DNA of 64,000 nt from Pectobacterium cacticida (GCF_036885195.1 NZ_CP133656.1:1550001-1614000); one strand, 5' to 3'. Shown: positions 8,169 through 18,297, counted from the first letter of the stretch. The notes: generated by a model not told the origin, from the letters alone. Made by a program: numbers and translations.

Positions 8169-8873
8169 TCAAAATATCGGTTCGCTGAGCGGTTGTGGTA
8201 ACCAACACCCTTCATTAACAGCGATATCCTGGTATTGAAGAAGCAGTTGCAGAAAACGGACACGCGGAATTTCTTGTACGCCCAGCGAAGCCGTATGAGA
8301 ATTTAGTACCTGACAATCAATCAGATGACCGCCATGGCGAATAAAATGTTGTTGGAAGGTCAGTAGCGCGTATTTCGATGCATTATCCGTGCGGCTAAAC
8401 ATTGACTCGCCGCAAAATACTTGCCCTTGCTCTATACCATATAGCCCGCCAACTAGTGCGCCATTGTGCCACACTTCAACGGAATGTGCTTTTCCGATTT
8501 GGTGAAGTCGGCGATAGGCTGAAATAATGTCTGGCGTAATCCATGTGCCATCACGATGTTCATGCGCACAGGCGTTAATGACCTTATCAAAGGCGTGGTT
8601 CAGCGTGGCGTGAAAGGAACACCGCTTTAGAAATTTTTTCATACTACGGCTGAGATGAAATTCACCGGGAAACAGAACCGCACGCGGATCCGGCGACCAC
8701 CATAGAATTGGGTCACCCGGCGAAAACCAAGGGAAAATGCCATGTCGATAGGCCGCCATCAATCGGGAAACGGAGAGATCGCCGCCAACGGCCAACAGCC
8801 CATTGGGATCCTCTAGCGCATGAGCCGGATCGGGAAATTGAAGCGACTGGGGCGATAATTGATATAAGCGCAT
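8169..8873 (-). CDS. aat: Leucyl/phenylalanyl-tRNA-protein transferase
   Basis: Aat moves Leu or Phe from aminoacyl-tRNA to proteins with N-terminal Lys or Arg, creating primary N-degrons read by ClpS. The 234-residue length equals the E. coli enzyme. Family-typical segments such as FPWFSPGDPILWWSPDPRAVL and GGLYGIEQGQVFCGESMFSR are intact. It follows cydC after 32 bp on the same strand, so it may be co-transcribed with cydDC. clpS and clpA lie 3-6 kb away. Confidence 0.98.
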   Translation of the reverse strand: MRLYQLSPQSLQFPDPAHALEDPNGLLAVGGDLSVSRLMAAYRHGIFPWFSPGDPILWWSPDPRAVLFPGEFHLSRSMKKFLKRCSFHATLNHAFDKVINACAHEHRDGTWITPDIISAYRRLHQIGKAHSVEVWHNGALVGGLYGIEQGQVFCGESMFSRTDNASKYALLTFQQHFIRHGGHLIDCQVLNSHTASLGVQEIPRVRFLQLLLQYQDIAVNEGCWLPQPLSEPIF

Positions 8874-8905
8874 AGTTTCAAACGTTATATTTCATTGCAT
8901 TTGCT

Positions 8906-10645
8906 TCAAACGTGCTGGCGGAATTGCCAATAACGCCCTTTTTTTGCCAGAAGTGCCTGATGGCTGCCTTGTTCTATAATGTTACCGCCATCCAGTACAC
9001 AGATGCGGTCCATCGATTCTAACCCGTATAGCCGATGGGTGATAACGATCAAGGTCTTATCGGCACAATGTTGGCGGAGTTGTTGCAAAATACGCTTCTC
9101 AGTTTCAGCATCCAGCCCTTCCGTCGGCTCATCCAACAGAACGAGAGGGGCGTCGTGCAATAGGGCGCGAGCTAAGGCGATACGACGTTGTTCACCGCCA
9201 GAGAGTTGCCGGCCCCCTTCACCCAGCCAGGCGTTAAGGCCCTCATTTTCCAACAATTTTTCTAACCCAACCTGACATAATATTTCTTTTAGGCTTTCAT
9301 CCTGCGCCATCGGCGCCGCCAGTAGCAGGTTGTCCCGTAGCGTGGCACTAAAAATATGCACGCGCTGGGGCACAACGCTCATCATAGCGCGGAGATCTGC
9401 CTCGCGCCACGCGGCAAGGGGATGGCCGTTGAGCGTAATTTCACCGTGGTCAACATTCCAGGCTCGCGTCAGTAGCTGTAAAAGCGTCGATTTTCCACAT
9501 CCGGTACGTCCCAGTAGCGCCAGATGTTCTCCCGGTTGAATGGATAGGGAGATATTGTGCAGCACGGGTTGTAGCTGACCTGGGTAAGTGAATCCGACAT
9601 GAGAGAGTTCGAGCGAGGCCGTGCGCGAGGTTTCCGGGCCATGGGCAGGGAACGTGATATCGACGGGCTGACGTATGATTTGATCGACCCGTGCCGCAGA
9701 GGCGATGACTTGCCCCATATGCTGAAACGCCACGGTAACGGGCGCCAGCGCTTCGAAGGCCGCAAGGGAAGCGAACACGAATAGGGCGATCAACGCGCCG
9801 GGTTGCGGGTTACCGCCAACGCCATCTGCGGCTAGCCATAGTATCAAGGTCACAGTGAGCCCGCTGCATAAAATCATCACCGCCTGGGACAGGCCGGTAA
9901 GATTAGCCTGCTGCTGCTGGCGCCGTAGCCAGTTAATTTCCACTAATGCCAGCTGTTGACGTGCGCGATCGAGTGCGCCAAAGATAGTTAGCTCCGCCTG
10001 ACCTTGCAGCCAGGTGGTCAACTGAAGGCGATATTGTGCACGTAACGCGGTCAACGCCTGTCCGATGTCGTTGCCCGCCTGGAAAAACACGATAGGCAGA
10101 CAAAACAAGAGCACCAGCATGATAGCGCCCAGCGTCAGAGCTAACGTGACATCAATGAAGCTCAGGCCATAAGAAACGATGAGAATGACAATAAAGGCAC
10201 TGATGACCGGAGAAATAACACGCAGATAAAGGTGATCAAGCGTATCGACGTCCGCCACGAGCCGATTTAACAACTCAGCCTGACGAAACCGCGCTAGTCC
10301 ACCAGGGGAGAGCGGTAGAAGGCGCGAGAAGGTGAAAACGCGTAGACGCAACAGAACACGGAATGTCGCATCATGGCTAACGACTCGCTCACCATAACGT
10401 CCTGCGGTACGCGCGATAGCGGCGCCGCGCACGCCGGCGGCGGGCAGCATATAATTAAAGGTAAGTAGTCCAACAACCCCTGCTAGCGCAGCGCCAGCGA
10501 GAAACCAGCCAGATAGAGCAAGTAAGCCGATGCTGGCCAATAATGTCGCAATGGCCAATACAATGCCTAAACTTAAGCGCCAGATATGTTGGCGATAGAG
10601 TCTCAAAAATGGTTTTAAGACCCGCATGGTTTTTAATTTAGCCAT
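8906..10645 (-). CDS. cydC: CydC, subunit of the CydDC thiol exporter
   Basis: CydC is a type 1 ABC half-transporter that pairs with CydD to export glutathione and cysteine to the periplasm, needed for cytochrome bd assembly. It has six predicted membrane spans in the first 300 residues, then a nucleotide-binding domain with Walker A LLGRTGCGKST, signature LSGGEQRRIALARAL and Walker B LVLLDEPTEG. I place the start at the ATG of the TGATG overlap with the cydD stop, preceded by GGAGACG (579 aa). A GTG at 10648 and an ATG at 10627 are alternatives. The 10627 start gives 573 aa, the E. coli length. Confidence 0.96.
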   Translation of the reverse strand: MAKLKTMRVLKPFLRLYRQHIWRLSLGIVLAIATLLASIGLLALSGWFLAGAALAGVVGLLTFNYMLPAAGVRGAAIARTAGRYGERVVSHDATFRVLLRLRVFTFSRLLPLSPGGLARFRQAELLNRLVADVDTLDHLYLRVISPVISAFIVILIVSYGLSFIDVTLALTLGAIMLVLLFCLPIVFFQAGNDIGQALTALRAQYRLQLTTWLQGQAELTIFGALDRARQQLALVEINWLRRQQQQANLTGLSQAVMILCSGLTVTLILWLAADGVGGNPQPGALIALFVFASLAAFEALAPVTVAFQHMGQVIASAARVDQIIRQPVDITFPAHGPETSRTASLELSHVGFTYPGQLQPVLHNISLSIQPGEHLALLGRTGCGKSTLLQLLTRAWNVDHGEITLNGHPLAAWREADLRAMMSVVPQRVHIFSATLRDNLLLAAPMAQDESLKEILCQVGLEKLLENEGLNAWLGEGGRQLSGGEQRRIALARALLHDAPLVLLDEPTEGLDAETEKRILQQLRQHCADKTLIVITHRLYGLESMDRICVLDGGNIIEQGSHQALLAKKGRYWQFRQHV

Positions 10646-12411
10646 CACAGCGTCTCCTGTCGTTGTGCCAGCAGCGTCGCGAAGGGGCCGGGCTCAGCGC
10701 AGAGTGTTTGATAATCCCCTTGTTGAACTAACTGACCGTTTTCCATCACCCAGATGACATCGAAATCGATGATATCGCTAAGCTGATGTGTGACAAGCAG
10801 CGTGGTTTGAGAATGTGCCGCTTTGTTAAGTGCGTCCATAACTCGCGCTTCGCTATGGGCATCCAGGCTGGCTGATGGTTCATCCAGCAGCAGTAAGTTG
10901 CAAGAATGAACCAGCGCGCGCGCGACGGCGACGCGCTGCGCCTGTCCGACGGATAGACGTGCCGCACTGTCACCGAGTATGGTGTCTAGCCCCTGAGGAA
11001 GTGAGGGTAAGAACTCTTGCACATAGGCACGTTCAATCGCCCGTTGTAATTCCGTGGCACTCGCCTGCGGATTACCCAGCAGAATATTGGCGCGCAGCGT
11101 TTGTTCTGGTAAGTGCGGATTTTGTCCAACCCAGCTCAGTTGCTTACGCCATGATGCTGGTGTTAACGAATTCAATTCCTGACCGTTGACGGCTAATGAC
11201 CCGCGATAGGGCAGGAAGCCCAGCAGCGCATTTAACAACGAGCTTTTTCCGGCTCCGCTGATCCCAACCAGCGCGACGCGTTCACCAGCATGGATATCAA
11301 ACGTTAATGGTGCGGTGAGTGGCGTGCCATTGGGGGCGAGAACAATCAGCCCTTCCGCATGGATTGCAATCGCGCGGTCGCTCTTAAATTCATGTGTGCC
11401 GAAGCCGACATCTTCACCTTTCTCCGCCAAAAAGGTGACTAGCGACTCTGCGGCGCCGATTGCCTGCGCTTTAGCGTGATAGAAAGTGCCGAGATCGCGT
11501 AGAGGCTGAAAGAATTCCGGGGCCAGAATCAACACGAGAAAACCGGCGAAGAGGGTGACTCCCATACCATAATGACCAAAATCCAACTCGCCGAGATACG
11601 AAAAACCGAAATACACGGCGACAACGGCGATCGAAATGGAAGCAAAAAACTCCAGAACGCCAGAGGAGAGAAATGCCATACGCAGAACTTCCATCGTCCG
11701 CCGCCGGAAATCTTCGGAAGCGTGGCGAATTTGTTCGGTTTCGGCCTGACCGCGATGGAATAGACGCAATGTCTCCATCCCGCGCAAGCGATCGAGAAAG
11801 TGCCCGCTCAGGCGCGCTAACGCCAAAAAATTACGGCGATTGGCATCAGCCGCGCCCATACCAACCAACGCCATAAACAGTGGAATGAGAGGCGCGGTCA
11901 GAAACAGGATTAAGCCCGCTGCCCAGTTGAGTGGAAAGATCGTGATTAAGATGAGCACGGGGATCAGTGCGGCAAGATACATTTGCGGTAGGTAACGCGA
12001 GTAATAATCTTGCATATCGTCAACTTGCTCAAGAATCATCGTTGCCCAACTGCCAGCGGGCTTGCCTTGTACCCAAGCAGGGCCAAGTTGTTGCAATCGA
12101 TCCAACACTGATTGACGAATTTGCTGTCGAACGGCTTGCCCACACCGAAAGCCGACACGTTCACGTAGTACACTATTTAGCGCGCGTAAAACAAAAGTGG
12201 CGATCAATAAAAGGAATGTGGAAATCAGTGATTCACGAAGGGCATGTTCAATGATCAGGGAATGAAGCAGTGTGGCCAACAGCCAGGCTTGCGCCACGAT
12301 TAACATCCCGCTCAGAAAGCCAAGCAACAGCGAAAGCCGTAGCCAACGCTGCGCCAGCTTACCCTGCTGTTTCAGCCAGATGGTCAGTTCTTGCTGTCTG
12401 GTTTTTTTCAT
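10645..12411 (-). CDS. cydD: CydD, subunit of the CydDC thiol exporter
   Basis: The 588-residue protein equals E. coli CydD in length and is the partner half-transporter of CydC. Six membrane spans occupy about residues 20-310. The ATPase domain has Walker A LVGISGAGKSSLL, signature LSVGQAQRVAVARAL and Walker B LLLLDEPSASLD. It is translationally coupled to cydC by a TGATG overlap. The gene order cydD-cydC downstream of trxB is conserved in enterobacteria. Confidence 0.97.
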   Translation of the reverse strand: MKKTRQQELTIWLKQQGKLAQRWLRLSLLLGFLSGMLIVAQAWLLATLLHSLIIEHALRESLISTFLLLIATFVLRALNSVLRERVGFRCGQAVRQQIRQSVLDRLQQLGPAWVQGKPAGSWATMILEQVDDMQDYYSRYLPQMYLAALIPVLILITIFPLNWAAGLILFLTAPLIPLFMALVGMGAADANRRNFLALARLSGHFLDRLRGMETLRLFHRGQAETEQIRHASEDFRRRTMEVLRMAFLSSGVLEFFASISIAVVAVYFGFSYLGELDFGHYGMGVTLFAGFLVLILAPEFFQPLRDLGTFYHAKAQAIGAAESLVTFLAEKGEDVGFGTHEFKSDRAIAIHAEGLIVLAPNGTPLTAPLTFDIHAGERVALVGISGAGKSSLLNALLGFLPYRGSLAVNGQELNSLTPASWRKQLSWVGQNPHLPEQTLRANILLGNPQASATELQRAIERAYVQEFLPSLPQGLDTILGDSAARLSVGQAQRVAVARALVHSCNLLLLDEPSASLDAHSEARVMDALNKAAHSQTTLLVTHQLSDIIDFDVIWVMENGQLVQQGDYQTLCAEPGPFATLLAQRQETL

Positions 12412-12587
12412 CAGGCACCAGTTCGTTATATTGCTGAAAAGGGGTTAATAGAAAATAACTATTACGTAACGGTAATTTAACAAAATTATCTTCTATCAGG
12501 CAGAAAGACGCTATGTTACCGCGACAGAGAGGCGCTGCAAATGAAAAGGAAGAAGGAAATAAGCGAGACGATCAATTTTTGTGTTGC

Positions 12588-12623
12588 AAAAGACGAAGCA
12601 GAACGGCTATCGCCGCCCGCTTC
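12588..12623 (-). terminator. Candidate trxB terminator
   Basis: On the minus strand a stem GAAGC/GCTTC (12623-12619 with 12599-12595) with an inner GGC/GCC pairing is followed two bases later by CTTTTGC. The tail is weak. It lies within 40 bp past the trxB stop. Confidence 0.4.
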
Positions 12624-12631
12624 AATATTTA

Positions 12632-13591
12632 TTATTTAGTGGCGAGCCCGTCTAAATAACGTTCAGCATCCAGTGCCGCCATGCAGCCAGTACCCGCTGA
12701 GGTTATCGCCTGACGATAAATATGATCCATCACATCACCTGCGGCAAAGACGCCCGGAATGCTGGTTTGCGTCGCATTACCGTGAATCCCAGACTGTACT
12801 TTAATATACCCGTTTTCCAATGCTAACTGGTCGCCGAAGATGCTGGTGTTGGGGCGATGTCCAATAGCGATAAATACACCGGCCAATTCCAGTTCTTCCA
12901 CGGCTTCGCTTTGTGTGTCACGGATACGCACACCCGTCACGCCCATATCATCGCCCAGTACTTCATCTAGTGTACGATTGGTATGCAAGATAACGTTGCC
13001 ATTTTTGACTTTATCCATCAAACGATCGATTAAAATCTTCTCTGAACGGAATGTCTCACGACGATGGATTAGATGTACTTCAGCAGCAATGTTAGACAGA
13101 TAAAGCGCTTCCTCTACCGCAGTATTCCCGCCGCCGACCACCGCGACTTTCTGGTTACGGTAGAAAAAACCATCGCAGGTGGCGCAGGCCGATACGCCTT
13201 TTCCTTTGAACGCCTCTTCTGATGGAAGGCCAAGATAGCGCGCTGATGCTCCTGTCGCGATAATCAGCGCGTCGCAGGTATACTCGGCGCTATCACCAAA
13301 CAAACGGAACGGGCGATGCTGCAAATCGACGCTGGTAATATGATCGAAAATGATTTCGGTATTGAATTTGGCCGCATGCGCATGCATACGTTCCATTAAC
13401 AGCGGGCCCGTTAAATCATCGGCGTCGCCGGGCCAGTTTTCGACTTCGGTTGTCGTTGTCAACTGACCGCCTTTTTCCATACCGGTAATTAATACTGGCT
13501 GTAAATTTGCTCGTGCAGCATAAATGGCGGCGGTATAGCCAGCCGGGCCTGACCCCAGAATCAATAACTTGTGATGTTTAACGGTACCCAT
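12632..13591 (-). CDS. trxB: Thioredoxin reductase
   Basis: TrxB reduces thioredoxin with NADPH through FAD and a redox-active disulfide. The 319-residue protein has the FAD motif GSGPAG (13-18), the catalytic CATC (Cys136 and Cys139) and the NADPH motif GGGNTA (about 153-158). A second FAD-binding segment (GVFAAGDVMD) is near the C-terminus. It is two residues shorter than E. coli TrxB. A perfect 15-bp dyad is found 106 bp upstream. Confidence 0.98.
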   Translation of the reverse strand: MGTVKHHKLLILGSGPAGYTAAIYAARANLQPVLITGMEKGGQLTTTTEVENWPGDADDLTGPLLMERMHAHAAKFNTEIIFDHITSVDLQHRPFRLFGDSAEYTCDALIIATGASARYLGLPSEEAFKGKGVSACATCDGFFYRNQKVAVVGGGNTAVEEALYLSNIAAEVHLIHRRETFRSEKILIDRLMDKVKNGNVILHTNRTLDEVLGDDMGVTGVRIRDTQSEAVEELELAGVFIAIGHRPNTSIFGDQLALENGYIKVQSGIHGNATQTSIPGVFAAGDVMDHIYRQAITSAGTGCMAALDAERYLDGLATK

Positions 13592-14183
13592 GCTTTCCTC
13601 ATTTCATTACGACAGATAATGTTCATGTAGAGGTTATCTACGACAAACGGACTTACTGATAACAACAATTGATTACTCTGAACCTATCTACCATGGACAA
13701 TCGACGATTGTAAGGAAATTACCGCCGTAAAAAAAGTATACAGAAAAGTTGCAGGCTATTTGTTTAATCGTTAACGACGATGGTGAGGCCAACTCGCTGA
13801 AAAACCAGCCACATTTATAAGTAAAATGATTAGCGCTATCCCAGCAAAGAGGTCTTGCTTATCCAATCTGGTAGTTTCTTCTGATTTTCGTTGTTTTGCT
13901 TTGACAATCGGCTGTGCATTTGCGAAAACATCTGGGTAAGAGGAAATTTTTTGTATGAGGACAGTCGAAAGCTCGGCTTTTTATTCGTATTTGCGCTGGC
14001 AGGCCCTTAGGCCAGGGAGGTGACGTGAAGGCTTTTTCTTCATAAATAGGCAATACGTGGGTCAAGAACACGTCGTTTGACTTTATACAAAATAGGTTGC
14101 GTGTCTTCTTTAAGGGTAGCTCTGATACATGAGGTCTATCGGGGTAAGGCAGGGGCAGGGAAAAGTGAAGAGAGACAATAATA
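13592..14183. other. trxB-lrp divergent intergenic region
   Basis: This 592-bp gap separates divergent trxB and lrp. In E. coli the lrp promoter region is long and contains Lrp autoregulatory sites; the same is likely here. A perfect dyad ACAATCG-A-CGATTGT lies at 13697-13711 on the trxB side, and a 10-bp palindrome TCGTTAACGA at 13768-13777. A 165-codon minus-strand frame at 13859-14356 overlaps lrp and has no family features. Confidence 0.5.
13697..13711. promoter_or_regulatory. Perfect 15-bp dyad upstream of trxB
   Basis: Arms ACAATCG and CGATTGT are separated by one base. It lies 106 bp upstream of the trxB start codon. I do not recognise it as the site of a named regulator. Confidence 0.4.
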
Positions 14184-14678
14184 ATGGTAGACACTAAAAA
14201 ACGGCCAGGAAAAGATCTCGATCGTATTGATCGTAACATCCTGAACGAATTGCAAAAAGACGGACGTATTTCTAACGTTGAGCTTTCCAAACGGGTTGGA
14301 CTGTCGCCAACGCCTTGTTTGGAGCGCGTGCGTCGTTTGGAAAGACAAGGGTTCATTAATGGCTACACAGCGCTGCTAAACCCACATTATCTCGATGCGT
14401 CACTGCTGGTTTTTGTTGAAATAACACTAAATCGCGGGGCGCCAGATGTTTTTGAACAGTTTAATTCCGCAGTACAAAAGCTGGAAGAAATCCAGGAATG
14501 TCATCTGGTTTCCGGTGATTTTGACTATTTGTTGAAAACACGTGTTCCGGATATGTCTGCTTACCGGAAGTTGCTGGGTGAAACTTTACTGCGTTTGCCG
14601 GGCGTCAATGACACTCGCACCTACGTCGTAATGGAAGAAGTGAAGCAAAGCAGCCGTCTGGTCATTAAGACGCGCTAA
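14184..14678 (+). CDS. lrp: Leucine-responsive regulatory protein Lrp
   Basis: A 164-residue global regulator, nearly identical to E. coli Lrp. It has an N-terminal helix-turn-helix (about 12-60, LNELQKDGRISNVELSKRVG region) and a C-terminal RAM/AsnC effector domain that binds leucine and sets the octamer-hexadecamer state. Lrp governs amino acid metabolism, nitrogen assimilation and fimbriae. serC, in this window, is an Lrp-regulated gene in E. coli. A stem-loop precedes the next gene, ftsK. Confidence 0.99.
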   Translation: MVDTKKRPGKDLDRIDRNILNELQKDGRISNVELSKRVGLSPTPCLERVRRLERQGFINGYTALLNPHYLDASLLVFVEITLNRGAPDVFEQFNSAVQKLEEIQECHLVSGDFDYLLKTRVPDMSAYRKLLGETLLRLPGVNDTRTYVVMEEVKQSSRLVIKTR

Positions 14679-14735
14679 CGTGTGGGTGCAATACCCGATA
14701 AATTCAGCTACACTCCTGTGAATTTATACAGCTCC

Positions 14736-14760
14736 AGCGCCGGGTTTTCTCGGCGCTTTG
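14736..14760 (+). terminator. Probable lrp terminator
   Basis: Stem AGCGCCG/CGGCGCT (14736-14742 and 14751-14757) with an 8-nt loop is followed by only a short TTTG. Read-through into ftsK is plausible. Confidence 0.55.
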
Positions 14761-14790
14761 TCATAAACCTTACAGGCCCTGGAGAGACGC

Positions 14791-17700
14791 TTGAGCCAGG
14801 AATATACGGAAGATAAAGACGTTGTGCTGAATAAACTCAGTGGAACGCGACGTTTGCTTGAAGCGGTTTTAATCGTTGTGGCGCTTTTCGCCGTTTACCT
14901 CGGTGTCGCATTACTCAGCTTCAGCCCCTCTGACCCCAGCTGGTCTCAAACCGCATGGCATGAGCCTATTCATAACCTGGGCGGGGTTGCGGGAGCATGG
15001 CTGGCTGACACGCTGTTCTTTATTTTCGGGGTGCTGGCCTATGCTATTCCGCCGATTATGTTATCCCTCTGTTGGGCCGCTTTCCGCCAACGCGATAACT
15101 CGCAAGCGATAGATTATTTTACCTTTTCGCTGCGTCTGATCGGTACGCTGGCGCTGATTTTGACATCATGCGGCTTAGCGGCGTTGAATATTGATGACCT
15201 TTACTATTTCGCTTCAGGCGGCGTATTAGGGAGTCTACTGAGCAGCTCAATGATCCCACGCTTCAACAGCATGGGGGCGACATTGATTCTGCTGTGCGTG
15301 TGGGGCGCGGGCTTAACGCTTTTTACCGGTTGGTCTTGGTTAACGATAGCTGAGAAAATTGGTGCCGCCGTGTTGGGCTGTCTGACATTCATGTCAAATC
15401 GCTCACGTCGTGATGAAAATTATGGTGAAGAAAACGATCGCGATGAAGATGCGCTTTCCCTGGCAAGTGAACATCAAGATACAGCGCGCGGTGACGCTGT
15501 AACACCGCATAGTGATGACGATGATATTCTGTTTTCCGCCCCTTCCGTCACTGAGGTTATAAATGCGTCGACGATGCAGAGCGTTGCAAAGGCGGGCGCG
15601 GCTTGTAATGAAGACACTGCGGCTACACCACAACCTCCCTCGCACACGGAAACGCCAACACAGTCTGATCGGTCATTATCTGACATAGCGCCATTGATAA
15701 CACCATCAGCGGCGGATAACGCGCCAGCGCACAATCCTCCTCTATACACTTTTGATCTCCCTGAGACGCCTGCCGATCTTACCAGTCGGTCTGGGCCGTA
15801 TAGCCCGGCGACGATGTCCGATGGACATCGTCATGAAGAAAATACTGAACCGCCGGTGTTGACGTCAGCCGAGGTTCATCCTCTTTCTGAATCGTCGCAG
15901 CCTGCCCGCGATGGTGAGTTCGCTGTAAACAACACCTTTATGCCTGCATTTAGCGCCGATGCTGATGATAACCCGCAGATTAAGCGCGGGCAGGGGCCAG
16001 AACTGCCACGTCCAAATCCAGTACGTATCCCGACACGTCGCGAACTGGCCTCTTACGGCATCAAATTGCCATCGCAGCGACTGGCTGAAGAGCAAGCAAG
16101 GTCAAAGTCTCCCCATCGGCACATTGGTACGGAATTAGCCAGCGGTGAAGTTGAAGAGGCCGCACTGGATGATGCTCAACAGGAAGCCGCATTGCAGCAG
16201 GCATACCTAGAGCAGCAGCGTCAGCGCTACGGTGATTCATATCCGTTGCAGCAAGACGATGAAGACGCGCAGTTAGCCAAAGATTTTGCAGCGCAGCAGC
16301 AGTCGCGTTACGGCGCAAGCCTACCGCCGCAAGAGGAGGATAATCCACCACCGAGTGCGTCGTCCTTGAACAACGAACCAGAGCGATCTGCACCCGTGGC
16401 GCCGCATAACGCTTTCTCATTCACGCCGTTTAGCGCAGAAGCAGAAGATGAGTTAGATGACCCTAATCCCGTATACCCTAGGGTTCAGCCTGCCCATCAC
16501 GAAGAGACGGATCTTCCGCCAATGCATGTTAGCGATGACGACGATGGCGATGAACGCGGCTTGTTAACTGCCAGTCAGCCAGTGCGACAAGCATCTGCGC
16601 CTATTGAGCCGGTAAAACAGGAACATGAATCAGCACGGCATCCCGCCATGGAGGGCTTGATTCATCCGTTCCTGGTGCGTAATGAACAGCCGTTGCAGAA
16701 ACCCACAACGCCGCTGCCAACATTAGATTTATTAACGCCGCCGCCGTCCAGCGAAGCACCTGTGGATGATTTCGCATTGGAAAAAACGGCGCGGTTGATT
16801 GAAATGCGGTTGGCTGATTTCCGGGTAAAAGCAGATGTTGTCGATCATTCTCCTGGGCCAGTCATCACGCGATTTGAGCTTGATCTGGCGCCCGGCGTTA
16901 AGGCGGCGCGTATCTCGAATTTGGCGCGTGATTTAGCGCGTTCACTGTCGGTGGTCGCCGTGCGTATTGTTGAGGTGATTCCTGGTAAGCCGTATGTTGG
17001 ATTGGAATTGCCCAATGCCCATCGTCAGACGGTATATCTGCGGGAAGTTTTGGATTGCGACAAATTTCGGGATAATCCTTCCCCGCTATCTATCGTTTTG
17101 GGTAAAGATATTGCCGGTGAACCTGTTGTTGCCGATTTGGCCAAAATGCCGCATCTGCTGGTCGCCGGTACGACCGGATCCGGTAAGTCGGTCGGCGTTA
17201 ACGCTATGATCATCAGTATGTTGTATAAGGCAACACCGGAAGATGTGCGTTTCATCATGATCGATCCAAAGATGCTTGAGCTTTCGGTGTATGAAGGCAT
17301 TCCGCATTTGTTGACGGAAGTGGTGACCGACATGAAAGATGCGGCAAATGCGCTACGCTGGTGTGTTGGTGAAATGGAACATCGTTATAAACTGATGTCG
17401 GCACTCGGTGTGCGTAATCTGGCGGGTTACAACGAACGGGTGATGACGGCAAACGCAATGGGCCGCCCGATCCCTGATCCGTTCTGGAAACCCAGCGATA
17501 GCATGGATATGACGCCACCGGTATTGGAGAAGCTGCCTTATATCGTTGTTATGGTTGATGAGTTTGCTGACTTGATGATGGCAGTGGGAAAGAAAGTTGA
17601 AGAACTGATTGCTCGGCTGGCGCAAAAAGCGCGCGCAGCGGGGATCCACCTAGTGCTGGCAACGCAGCGTCCCTCGGTTGATGTCATCACCGGGTTAATC

Positions 17701-18186
17701 AAGGCCAACATTCCAACGCGTATTGCATTTACCGTATCCAGCAAGATTGATTCTCGCACTATCCTCGATCAGGCTGGGGCGGAATCGCTTCTGGGGATGG
17801 GGGATATGCTATATATGGCGCCGAACTCCTCAATACCTGTACGTGTTCACGGCGCTTTTGTGCGCGATGAAGAAGTTCATGCTGTCGTTCAGGATTGGAA
17901 AGCGCGCGGTCGTCCGCAATATATCGATAATATCATCAAAGGCGGGGATGATGCTGAAGGCGGCCTCGGTCTTGACGGCGACGAGGAACTGGATCCTTTA
18001 TTCGATCAGGCAGTGGAGTTTGTGGTTGATAAACGCCGAGCCTCCATCTCTGGTGTCCAGCGCCAGTTCCGGATCGGCTATAACCGTGCCGCGCGTATTG
18101 TGGAACAAATGGAAGCGCAAGGCATTGTTAGTTCTCCGGGCCACAATGGCAACCGTGAGGTCTTGGCGCCTCCCTCGATGGAGTAA
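14791..18186 (+). CDS. ftsK: DNA translocase FtsK
   Basis: FtsK anchors at the division septum and pumps DNA toward dif for XerCD recombination. The N-terminal 200 residues hold the membrane spans (for example LLEAVLIVVALFAVYLGVAL). A long low-complexity linker (about 200-650) is rich in Asp, Glu, Pro and Gln. The motor has Walker A GTTGSGKS near 793-800 and Walker B IVVMVDEFADLMM. The C-terminal gamma winged helix (about 1069-1131) reads polar DNA signals. The start is TTG (protein MSQEYTEDKD), as in E. coli, after CTGGAGAG. Total length is 1131 against 1329 in E. coli; the difference is in the linker. Confidence 0.97.
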   Translation: MSQEYTEDKDVVLNKLSGTRRLLEAVLIVVALFAVYLGVALLSFSPSDPSWSQTAWHEPIHNLGGVAGAWLADTLFFIFGVLAYAIPPIMLSLCWAAFRQRDNSQAIDYFTFSLRLIGTLALILTSCGLAALNIDDLYYFASGGVLGSLLSSSMIPRFNSMGATLILLCVWGAGLTLFTGWSWLTIAEKIGAAVLGCLTFMSNRSRRDENYGEENDRDEDALSLASEHQDTARGDAVTPHSDDDDILFSAPSVTEVINASTMQSVAKAGAACNEDTAATPQPPSHTETPTQSDRSLSDIAPLITPSAADNAPAHNPPLYTFDLPETPADLTSRSGPYSPATMSDGHRHEENTEPPVLTSAEVHPLSESSQPARDGEFAVNNTFMPAFSADADDNPQIKRGQGPELPRPNPVRIPTRRELASYGIKLPSQRLAEEQARSKSPHRHIGTELASGEVEEAALDDAQQEAALQQAYLEQQRQRYGDSYPLQQDDEDAQLAKDFAAQQQSRYGASLPPQEEDNPPPSASSLNNEPERSAPVAPHNAFSFTPFSAEAEDELDDPNPVYPRVQPAHHEETDLPPMHVSDDDDGDERGLLTASQPVRQASAPIEPVKQEHESARHPAMEGLIHPFLVRNEQPLQKPTTPLPTLDLLTPPPSSEAPVDDFALEKTARLIEMRLADFRVKADVVDHSPGPVITRFELDLAPGVKAARISNLARDLARSLSVVAVRIVEVIPGKPYVGLELPNAHRQTVYLREVLDCDKFRDNPSPLSIVLGKDIAGEPVVADLAKMPHLLVAGTTGSGKSVGVNAMIISMLYKATPEDVRFIMIDPKMLELSVYEGIPHLLTEVVTDMKDAANALRWCVGEMEHRYKLMSALGVRNLAGYNERVMTANAMGRPIPDPFWKPSDSMDMTPPVLEKLPYIVVMVDEFADLMMAVGKKVEELIARLAQKARAAGIHLVLATQRPSVDVITGLIKANIPTRIAFTVSSKIDSRTILDQAGAESLLGMGDMLYMAPNSSIPVRVHGAFVRDEEVHAVVQDWKARGRPQYIDNIIKGGDDAEGGLGLDGDEELDPLFDQAVEFVVDKRRASISGVQRQFRIGYNRAARIVEQMEAQGIVSSPGHNGNREVLAPPSME

Positions 18187-18266
18187 AGATAAAGATGGGC
18201 AATAACGGAAATCATGCAATCCATAACGCAGTTGTAAGCTAGCCGATATGAAAAGAAGCGTAAAAG

Positions 18267-18297
18267 CGTCGATAAGCGGATAATTCGCCTATCGACG
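18267..18297. other. Stem-loop in the ftsK-lolA gap
   Basis: Perfect 8-bp arms CGTCGATA and TATCGACG enclose an inner GCG/CGC pairing with a 7-nt loop. There is no T-run after it on either side, so it is not a clear terminator. It could stabilise the ftsK mRNA end or act as a protein site. Confidence 0.45.

Noticed and set aside
13859..14356. 165-codon minus-strand frame over the lrp promoter and start
   Set aside because: Overlaps lrp, contains no domain, and its composition follows the antisense of lrp.
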